A stretch of DNA of 64,000 bases from Curtobacterium sp. SGAir0471. GTDB taxonomy: Bacteria > Actinomycetota > Actinomycetes > Actinomycetales > Microbacteriaceae. The stretch is from contig NZ_CP027869.1 in assembly GCF_005490985.1 (NCBI RefSeq), forward strand, positions 2,604,001 to 2,668,000, given 5' to 3'. The notes beneath the pieces are model-generated. The model was not told the DNA's origin, ran no database searches, and saw only the letters and a program-made list of their open reading frames with translations. Shown piece after piece: positions 57,835 through 64,000 of this stretch. Position numbers and translations under genes: made by a program. How positions within the stretch are numbered: the first letter of the stretch is position 1; each line of letters starts with the position of its first letter.

Positions 57835-58914
57835 GTGCCATCCCCCGAGACCGTCCTGACGCCCACGCGCGCAGCCCGGACCGACGCGACCTCGCGTGCC
57901 GACAGTGTGCACCGCCGGGCGGTCTGTCGTCGGCTGGTGGTGGTCGCGGCGCTGGTCGTCGTGCTCGTCGTCGCCGCGGTCGCGAGCATGCTCCTCGGGA
58001 GCAACCGGCTCGGCGTCGACCAGGTGCTCGCGGGGCTGACGCGGTCCGGGTCGAGCACCGCCGAGGCCGTCGTGTGGGGCTCGCGCATCCCGCGCACCCT
58101 CATCGGCGCTGCCGTCGGAGCGGCCCTCGGCATCGCCGGACTCCTCATGCAGGGGCACACCCGGAGCCCGCTCGCCGACCCCGGCCTGTTCGGCGTCTCG
58201 TCCGGCGCTGGCCTCGCGGTGGTGCTCGGCGTCTACGTCTTCGGCGTCACGAGCACCGGTGCCACGGTGTGGTTCGCCCTGGTCGGCGCCGTCGTGGCGA
58301 GCGTCGTCGTGTTCTCGGTGACCGTCGCCGGCAGCGGGACCGCGAGCCCGGTCCCCCTCGCCCTGGCCGGTGCCGCCGTGTCCGCCCTGCTCGGGGCCGT
58401 CACCTCGTTCATCGTCCTGACCGACCAGGACTCCCTCGACGCCTACCGGCTCTGGGTCGTCGGGTCGCTCGCCGCCCGGCAGCTGGACGTGCTCGCGGCC
58501 GCGGCACCGTTCCTGCTCGTCGGCGCCGTGCTCGCGGTCTGGAACACCCGCGCGCTCGACGCCCTCGGACTCGGCGCGGAGCTCGCGAAGGGCCTCGGCG
58601 AGAACGTCCTCGTCGCCCGGCTCGTCGGACTCGGCGGCATCACGCTCCTGGCCGCCGGGGCCACCGCCGCCGCGGGGCCGATCGGCTTCGTCGGTCTCAC
58701 CGTGCCGCACGTCGCCCGGGCCCTGGTCGGCACCGGACACCGCTGGACGCTGCCCGTCTCGGCACTCGTCGGGGCGGCGCTCGTGCTCGTCGCCGACGTG
58801 GTGGGACGACTCGTCGGCGGGTTCTCCGAGGTCGAGGTCGGGATCGTGCTCGCCGTGCTCGGCGGCCCGGTGTTCGTCGCCGTCGCCCGTCGTCGATCGC
58901 TGGTGTCGCTGTGA
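57835..58914 (+). CDS. Ferric siderophore ABC importer permease (FecCD family)
   Basis: A 359-residue permease of the BtuC/FecD fold with about ten hydrophobic segments after a 30-residue cytoplasmic start. Landmarks are SRIPRTLIGAAVGAALGIAGLLMQG, NPLADP-like SPLADPGLFGVSSGAGLAVVLG, AAGPIGFVGLTVPHVARAL and EVEVGIVLAVLGGPVFVAV. It starts with GTG at 57835 next to the iron box. The stop overlaps the second permease start (GTGA). Confidence 0.94.
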   Translation: MPSPETVLTPTRAARTDATSRADSVHRRAVCRRLVVVAALVVVLVVAAVASMLLGSNRLGVDQVLAGLTRSGSSTAEAVVWGSRIPRTLIGAAVGAALGIAGLLMQGHTRSPLADPGLFGVSSGAGLAVVLGVYVFGVTSTGATVWFALVGAVVASVVVFSVTVAGSGTASPVPLALAGAAVSALLGAVTSFIVLTDQDSLDAYRLWVVGSLAARQLDVLAAAAPFLLVGAVLAVWNTRALDALGLGAELAKGLGENVLVARLVGLGGITLLAAGATAAAGPIGFVGLTVPHVARALVGTGHRWTLPVSALVGAALVLVADVVGRLVGGFSEVEVGIVLAVLGGPVFVAVARRRSLVSL

Positions 58915-60035
58915 GCGCCGCGACCGACACGCGGCGCGGACCGCAGCAGCCGAGCACCGGCGCGCACGCGGGCCGTGCACCCGCCGGCCGTCGTGGCGTC
59001 CGCCTCGGCCCGGTCGGACTCGCCTGGCGTCCGCGGGTGCTCGGCTGGACGGTCGGTGCGATCGCCGTCGCCCTGGTGCTCGTCGTGCTCGGCGTCGCCG
59101 TCGGCAGCACGTTCATCGCCCCGGCCACCGTCGTCCGCGCGCTGCTCGGTGCCGAGGACGGCCCCGACGGCTTCATCGTCACGACCCTCCGACTCCCCCG
59201 CGTCCTCACCGGGGCGCTGGTCGGCCTGGTGCTCGGGACTGCGGGCGCGCTGACGCAGACGGTCACCAGGAATCCCCTCGGCACACCGGACATCATCGGC
59301 GTCACCTCCGGCGCGAGCGTCGGCGCGGTCGCCGCGATCGTGCTCGGCGGCGGCACCTACTCGGTCTCGTCGGTCGTCCTGAGCGGCGGGATCCCGGTCG
59401 CGGCGACGATCGGGGCGCTCGTGGCCGCGGCCGCCGTGTACGGCCTCGGCTGGCGGGGCGGGGTGCAGAGCTACCGGCTCGTCCTCGTCGGCATCGGGGT
59501 GAGCGCCACGCTCGACGCCGTGACGAGCTACCTGCTCGTCCGCGCGAAGATCACCGTCGCCACCGCGGCGTCGCAGTGGCTCGTCGGCAGCCTGTCGAGC
59601 ACCTCGTGGACGACCGTGTGGCCGCTCCTGATCGTCGCCGCGGTGTGCGTGCCGATCGCCCTGGCCACCAGTGCCGCGCTCGGCATCGGGCAGCTCGGCG
59701 ACGAGGTCGCCACCGGTGTCGGGCTCGGCGTCCAGCGGCACCGGCTGCTCGTCCTGGCACTCGCCGTCGTCCTGACCGCGGCCGCCGTCGCCGCCGCGGG
59801 ACCGATCGGCTTCGTCGCGTTCGTCGTCCCCCAGGTCGCCCTGCGCCTGGCCGGCACGAACCGACCACCACTGCTGCTCGCCGGGGCGCTCGGGGCGGTC
59901 CTCGTCCTCGGCGCCGACCTGCTCGCCCGCTCCGTCTTCCCGTGGCAGGTGCCCGTCGGCATCGTCACGACCGTCGTCGGCGCCCCGTACCTGATCTGGC
60001 TCCTCGTCCGCCACCGCAAGGAGATGTCCCGATGA
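58911..60035 (+). CDS. Ferric siderophore ABC importer permease (FecCD family)
   Basis: A 374-residue partner permease: TLRLPRVLTGALVGLVLGTAGALTQ, NPLGTPDIIGVTSGASVGAVAAI, AAGPIGFVAFVVPQVALRLAG and WQVPVGIVTTVVGAPYLIWLL. A Gly/Arg-rich 40-residue cytoplasmic N-terminus precedes the first segment. It starts with GTG at 58911, overlapping the previous stop. It forms a heterodimer with the preceding permease. Confidence 0.94.
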   Translation: MSAATDTRRGPQQPSTGAHAGRAPAGRRGVRLGPVGLAWRPRVLGWTVGAIAVALVLVVLGVAVGSTFIAPATVVRALLGAEDGPDGFIVTTLRLPRVLTGALVGLVLGTAGALTQTVTRNPLGTPDIIGVTSGASVGAVAAIVLGGGTYSVSSVVLSGGIPVAATIGALVAAAAVYGLGWRGGVQSYRLVLVGIGVSATLDAVTSYLLVRAKITVATAASQWLVGSLSSTSWTTVWPLLIVAAVCVPIALATSAALGIGQLGDEVATGVGLGVQRHRLLVLALAVVLTAAAVAAAGPIGFVAFVVPQVALRLAGTNRPPLLLAGALGAVLVLGADLLARSVFPWQVPVGIVTTVVGAPYLIWLLVRHRKEMSR

Positions 60036-60919
60036 CCGCGACCACCGCGCACAGCGCCACCGCAGCGAGCACCGCACGGACGCACAAGGCCGGCGGTGTC
60101 GACGCGACCGGCACCGTGCCTCCCGTCCTGGAGGCCCGCGGTCTGTCCGTCGGCTACGACCGCGACCCCGTCCTCCGTGACCTCGACCTGCGGATCGAAC
60201 GGGGCACCGTGACGACGTTCCTCGGGGCGAACGGCTGCGGCAAGTCGACCCTGCTGAAGGCGTTCGGCCGCGTGCTCAAGCCGCAGTCGGGCGAGGTGCT
60301 GCTGGACGGCGCCCCGATCCGGAAGGAGCCGAACCGCGCCGTGGCCCGGCGGCTCGCGATCCTGCCGCAGACCCCGGTGGCTCCCGCTGGCACGAGCGTC
60401 CTCGACCTGGTGATGCGCGGGCGCAACCCCCACCAGTCGTGGGCGAAGCCCTGGACCGCGGACGACGCAGACGTCGCCGAGCAGGCCATCGCGGCGACGG
60501 GCCTGACCGAGGTGGCGCACCGTGACGTCGCGAGCCTGTCCGGCGGCCAGCGGCAGCGCGCGTGGATCGCGCTCGTCGTGGCACAGCAGGCGCAGACCCT
60601 GCTGCTCGACGAACCGACGACCTACCTGGACCTCGCGCACCAGCTCGACGTGCTCCGACTCGTGCGGCGGTTGAACCGCGAGCAGGGGTCCACCGTCGTG
60701 ATGGTGCTGCACGACCTGACGCTCGCCGCGCGCTACTCGGACCGACTGGTCGTGCTGCACGACGGCGGGGTGGTCGCGGACGGCACCCCGGACGAGGTCC
60801 TCACGCCCGCGGTGCTCGAGACCGCGTTCGGCCTGCACGCCCGCGTGGTGCCGGACCCGGTGACGGGCGCGCCGATGATCGTGCCCGAGGCCGACGAGCA
60901 CGACACCCCGGCAGCCTGA
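60032..60919 (+). CDS. Ferric siderophore ABC importer ATPase
   Basis: A 295-residue FepC-like ATPase. After a 30-residue Ala/Thr-rich leader it has LSVGYDRDPVLRDLDLRI, Walker A GANGCGKST, Q-loop LPQTPVAP, signature LSGGQRQRAWIAL, Walker B LLLDEPTTYLDLAHQ and the switch His in VLHDLTLAARY. The ATG overlaps the previous stop (ATGA). It drives the two FecCD permeases. Confidence 0.95.
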   Translation: MTATTAHSATAASTARTHKAGGVDATGTVPPVLEARGLSVGYDRDPVLRDLDLRIERGTVTTFLGANGCGKSTLLKAFGRVLKPQSGEVLLDGAPIRKEPNRAVARRLAILPQTPVAPAGTSVLDLVMRGRNPHQSWAKPWTADDADVAEQAIAATGLTEVAHRDVASLSGGQRQRAWIALVVAQQAQTLLLDEPTTYLDLAHQLDVLRLVRRLNREQGSTVVMVLHDLTLAARYSDRLVVLHDGGVVADGTPDEVLTPAVLETAFGLHARVVPDPVTGAPMIVPEADEHDTPAA

Positions 60920-60950
60920 GCGCGACGCCATGCTGGCGGTCCTCACAGAG

Positions 60951-60969
60951 TTAGGTTAGGCTCTCCTAA
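60951..60969. promoter_or_regulatory. DtxR/IdeR iron box
   Basis: TTAGGTTAGGCTCTCCTAA matches 17 of 19 positions of the consensus. It ends one base before the GTG of the siderophore-binding gene, so RNA made from this promoter would be leaderless or nearly so. Confidence 0.88.
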
Positions 60970-60970
60970 C

Positions 60971-62005
60971 GTGAAGATCCCCCGCCGCGGCTCCCTGCGC
61001 GCCGCCCTCGTGACCTCCGTGGCCGTCCCGGCCCTCCTGCTCGCCGGTTGCTCCGGAGCGAACGGCTCCGACGACACCGCCCGATCCGGGGACACCGCCG
61101 GCAACGCCTCGACCGCCTCCGGCCCCTGGTCGTACAAGGACGCCACCGGCGCGACCGTGCGGACCGACAGCACCCCGAAGCGCGTCGTCGTCCTGAACGA
61201 CATCGCCATCTCGTTCATCGAGTACGGTCTGCGTCCGGTCGGCACCTTCGGGCAGCTCACCATGGCGAAGGACGCCCGCTTCGACGACCTCGACAAGGAC
61301 GGCATCACCCAGCTCGGCCAGGCGTACGGGGACATCGACCTCGAGCAGCTCGCGGCGCTGAAGCCGGACCTCGTCGTCACGTCGGTGTACCCGACGGACG
61401 AGAAGGGCACCCTCGACGAGACCCAGCCCGGCTACGGCTTCAAGGACAAGGAGCAGCAGAAGCAGGTCGAGGCCATCGCTCCGGTCGTCCAGGTCGAGTG
61501 GGGCGGCAAGGGCGAGGACGTGATCGGGAAGATCGCCGACCTGGCCGAGTCGCTGGGGGCACCCGAGTCGAAGATCGAGGCAGCCGAGGACCGCTTCGAC
61601 GAGGCCGAGGACACCCTCGAGCAGGCCGCGAAGTCGAGCGACGTCTCGGTCGTCTCGATGTACGCGGACGGTGACGGCGCCTACGTGACCCGCCCGTCCG
61701 ACGAGCCGACCCTGCAGATGTACTCGTCGTTCGGTGTCGACTTCGTGGACCCTGCGCCGAAGGGCTTCTACTGGGGCATCTACTCGTGGGAGAACGCCGG
61801 ACAGATCAAGGGTGACGTGATCCTGCTCTCGCAGCAGGGCTACCAGGTCGCGGACCTCGAGAAGCAGCCGACGTTCGCCGACGACGCGGCGCTCAAGGCG
61901 GGCCAGGTGCACAGCTGGACCTTCCCCGCGCTCGACTACGCGTCGCAGGCGGACTACATGACGAAGCTCGCGGGCTGGCTCGAGGACAGCAAGAAGGTCT
62001 CGTAG
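60971..62005 (+). CDS. Siderophore-binding lipoprotein (FepB/FecB type)
   Basis: A 344-residue lipoprotein. MKIPRRGSLRAALVTS is followed by a hydrophobic core and lipobox LAGC, then a Ser/Asp/Gly-rich linker. The mature part is a type III binding protein: PKRVVVLNDIAISFIEYGLRPVGTF, DLEQLAALKPDLVVTSVYP, VIGKIADLAESLGAPESKIEAAEDRF and WTFPALDYASQADYMTKLAGWL. The latter half has a long helix as expected. It uses GTG at 60971, directly after the iron box. It supplies the FecCD importer upstream; the type of siderophore is not visible. Confidence 0.92.
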   Translation: MKIPRRGSLRAALVTSVAVPALLLAGCSGANGSDDTARSGDTAGNASTASGPWSYKDATGATVRTDSTPKRVVVLNDIAISFIEYGLRPVGTFGQLTMAKDARFDDLDKDGITQLGQAYGDIDLEQLAALKPDLVVTSVYPTDEKGTLDETQPGYGFKDKEQQKQVEAIAPVVQVEWGGKGEDVIGKIADLAESLGAPESKIEAAEDRFDEAEDTLEQAAKSSDVSVVSMYADGDGAYVTRPSDEPTLQMYSSFGVDFVDPAPKGFYWGIYSWENAGQIKGDVILLSQQGYQVADLEKQPTFADDAALKAGQVHSWTFPALDYASQADYMTKLAGWLEDSKKVS

Positions 62006-62010
62006 TCGCG

Positions 62011-62071
62011 ACCCGGGGACGGACTGGAGGCACGGTGCCGGCTGGCACCGTGCCTCCAGTCCGTCCCGGGT
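62011..62071. terminator. Very long hairpin after the siderophore-binding gene
   Basis: Arms of 29 and 28 bases (62011-62039 and 62044-62071) pair with a single bulged base around a 4-base loop. The inner GGAGGCACGGTGCC is the same as in the palindrome at 56504-56543. It serves the convergent penicillin-binding protein gene as well. Confidence 0.82.
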
Positions 62072-62080
62072 CAGGTCGGA

Positions 62081-64000
62081 TCAGCCGACGGGCAGCGCCG
62101 CGTTCACCGCCGTCTGCGCCTGCCGCCACACGTCCGCCCGCGATCCGGCGTAGGTCCCGCCCTGGCCGCTCCCGACGTACCGCAGGTTCGTCTTCCCGCC
62201 GTCGGTGTTGCCCTGCCAGTACGCCGTCACCGCACGGGAGGTCCCGCCGACGAGCCAGATCTGGTCCGCCGCGTCCGTGGTCCCGGTCTTGCCGAACAGC
62301 GTCGCCCCGTCGCGCGTCTGCCCGCCGGACGCCGTGCCGCCGCGGAACGCGCCCTGCATCACCGCGAAGGCCTGCGCCGCGACCGCGGGCGACACCGCCT
62401 GCGTGCAGGACCGCGGCTGCCCACCGAGCGCCGTACCGTCCGGGCCCGTGACCTGGTCGACGACGACGGGTGAGCAGTACACGCCGCCGTTCGCGATCCC
62501 GGCGTACGCGGCCGCCATCGTCAGCGGCGCGATGCTCGTCGTCCCGAGGATCGCCGCCGGGTTCGCGGGGAGCTCGCCGCCGGTCGCCGGGTGCACACCC
62601 AGTCGTGCGGCGGTGTCTCGGATGTCGCAGAGGTCGAGGCGCGAAGCCATGTCCGCGTACGCCGCGTTCACCGATTGCGCCGTCGCCGCGCGGACGGAGT
62701 ACGGCCCGGTCTGCCCCGGCGAGTCGTTCTTCGGGTCGTACGGGGTGTCCAACGTGATCCGCTGCCCGCACTGCGTCCACGTGCTCCGGGCCTTCCGCGT
62801 CCCGTCCACGACGATGTCGGGGCTCCTGCCGGACTCGAGCCACTGCAGCAGCGTGAACATCTTGTAGGTCGATCCGACCTGGAAGCCCTTCGAGCCGCCG
62901 TTCGACTCGTCGGTGGCGTAGTTGAGCGAGGTCGCCGTCGCCGGGGCGTCCGCGGAGCGGTCGAAGTCCTTGTTCTGCGCCATGGTCAGCACGCGGCCGG
63001 TCCCCGCTTCGACGGTGTCCAGCGTGGCGCCGAGGGCCAGGCGGCTCTCGGTCGCGGGGTCGTGCCGGGCGAGCAGGTCCTTCTGCTGCGTGTTGAGGTC
63101 GAGGTCGAGCGTGGTCTGCACGCGGTACCCGCCCGTGCGCCAGGCGGCGGCGCGTGCGGTGGGGTCGGCACCGAGCTGCGGCAGGCTCTGCGCCACCTGC
63201 TCGGCGTAGGCGCAGAAGAACTCCGCGCCACGCACCGCCGACTCGCACCCCTGCTGCGGAGCCGTGAGGCGGACGTAGTCGCCAGGGCGCGACGCGAGCG
63301 CCGTGGCGAGGTCCGCGTCGCTCAGGTGCCCCTGGTCGTGCATCGAGCGGAGGATGACGTCCCGCCGGGCCTGGTTGTCGGCGTGGTGCTCGGGTGTCGA
63401 CAGGTCGCGGCGCTCCGGCCACTGCACGATGGCGATGAGCGACGCGGCCTCGGCCGGGGTCAGGTCGGCGGCGTCCTTGCCGTAGTACCGCTGCGCGGCC
63501 GCCTGCACGCCGTAGGTCTGGTCGCCGAAGTAGGCGATGTTCAGGTAGGCGGCGAGGATCTCGTCCTTCGAGTACTCCTTCGCGAGTCCGATCGCCAGCT
63601 TCACCTCGGCGAGCTTCCGCTGCGGCGTCTTCGCGATCGCGTCGCGGTAGGCGGCGTCGCGCTCCTCGGCGGTGGGGAGCTCGCTCGCCTGCTGGATCTT
63701 GATGTTCCGCACGAGCTGCATCGTGATGGTCGACCCACCGGACCCACCGTGTCCGCCGGACGCGACGACGCTCGCGACCGACCGCACCAAGCTGGTCGGG
63801 TCGACGCCACCGGTCTCGCGGAAGCGCTTGTCCTCGCCGTCGATCGCGGCGTGCTCGAGGGTGTCGCTGATCTGGTCGAGCGACAGCTCCTGCCGGTTCT
63901 GGTCCCACACGTCGACCAGGTGCACGGGCTGTCCGCCCTGGTACGCCCAGATCTCGTTGCGCTCGGGCAGGTCACCGATCTCGATGTACTCCGGCATCGA
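62081..64000 (-). CDS. Class A penicillin-binding protein, 3' part
   Basis: The frame is open to the right edge, so the N-terminus, with its membrane anchor, lies outside; the ATG at 63997 is probably internal. About 640 residues are visible. First comes the glycosyltransferase domain (GT51): AAIDGEDKRFRETGGVDPTSLVRS with the catalytic Glu, GGSTITMQLVRNI, RKLAEVKLAIGLAKEYSKDEILAAYLN and AAQRYYGKDAADLTPAEAASL. Then comes a transpeptidase domain with GSTYKMFTLLQW (SxxK), SVNAAY (SxN) and GKTGTTDA (KTG). It builds and cross-links peptidoglycan at the outer face of the membrane. It is convergent with the siderophore-binding gene. Confidence 0.93.
   Translation of the reverse strand, partial: SMPEYIEIGDLPERNEIWAYQGGQPVHLVDVWDQNRQELSLDQISDTLEHAAIDGEDKRFRETGGVDPTSLVRSVASVVASGGHGGSGGSTITMQLVRNIKIQQASELPTAEERDAAYRDAIAKTPQRKLAEVKLAIGLAKEYSKDEILAAYLNIAYFGDQTYGVQAAAQRYYGKDAADLTPAEAASLIAIVQWPERRDLSTPEHHADNQARRDVILRSMHDQGHLSDADLATALASRPGDYVRLTAPQQGCESAVRGAEFFCAYAEQVAQSLPQLGADPTARAAAWRTGGYRVQTTLDLDLNTQQKDLLARHDPATESRLALGATLDTVEAGTGRVLTMAQNKDFDRSADAPATATSLNYATDESNGGSKGFQVGSTYKMFTLLQWLESGRSPDIVVDGTRKARSTWTQCGQRITLDTPYDPKNDSPGQTGPYSVRAATAQSVNAAYADMASRLDLCDIRDTAARLGVHPATGGELPANPAAILGTTSIAPLTMAAAYAGIANGGVYCSPVVVDQVTGPDGTALGGQPRSCTQAVSPAVAAQAFAVMQGAFRGGTASGGQTRDGATLFGKTGTTDAADQIWLVGGTSRAVTAYWQGNTDGGKTNLRYVGSGQGGTYAGSRADVWRQAQTAVNAALPVG

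Overview
This is 64 kb of GC-rich chromosome (by eye about 70% G+C) from a high-GC Gram-positive bacterium. The best fit is a plant- or soil-associated actinobacterium of the family Microbacteriaceae, probably Curtobacterium or a close relative. Pointers are the many GTG starts, GTGA/ATGA start-stop overlaps, DtxR-type iron boxes, LacI-controlled plant-sugar operons and actinobacterial orphan families. The genus is an inference. No rRNA, tRNA, CRISPR array, transposase or phage gene was found.

Layout. 1-5.3 kb: end of an ABC-2 permease, two TetR regulators, the NMN transporter PnuC, an NAD(P)-binding protein and an APH(6)-type kinase. 5.5-12.6 kb: a secreted beta-helix protein, an iron-sulfur (6-4) photolyase, an Eis-type acetyltransferase coupled to a DUF2087 protein, and a secreted NlpC/P60 protein with seven propeller-like repeats. 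12.8-18.2 kb: a peptide/nickel-type ABC importer whose two ATPases are fused. 18.5-22.4 kb: an MFS exporter with a divergent ArsR-type regulator, a Gln-rich protein, a structured intergenic stretch and a 36-residue protein.

22.4-37.1 kb is an L-arabinose locus: operon araB-araD-araA-aldO, two LacI regulators, a GH127 beta-L-arabinofuranosidase and a monosaccharide ABC importer. 37.2-43 kb: a GH13 enzyme, a DUF2256/DUF3253 protein, a PRISE-like reductase, CsbD, a spore-photoproduct-lyase-like radical SAM protein and an App1-type phosphatase. 43.1-49.7 kb: a GH35 beta-galactosidase with its own importer and LacI regulator. 49.7-51.2 kb: a GNAT-GrpB-GNAT fusion. 51.4-56.5 kb: GH51 arabinofuranosidase divergent from an oligosaccharide importer. 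56.6-62 kb: a VOC protein and a siderophore uptake/reduction cluster with two DtxR-like boxes. 62.1-64 kb: a class A penicillin-binding protein running off the window.

How it works together. The identical palindrome GTGAGCGCTCAC occurs five times, at araB, at the monosaccharide importer, at abfA and at the oligosaccharide importer. This ties release of arabinose from plant arabinan or arabinoxylan, uptake and catabolism into one LacI regulon. GH127 and the GH35 operon each have a different palindrome beside their own LacI gene. None of the three CUT1-type or CUT1-like sugar importers without an ATPase gene here can work alone, so a shared MsmK-like ATPase elsewhere is likely. Many gene ends carry long hairpins built on a common core, and a separate palindromic repeat family lies in the spacers flanking the arabinose locus and upstream of the photolyase gene.
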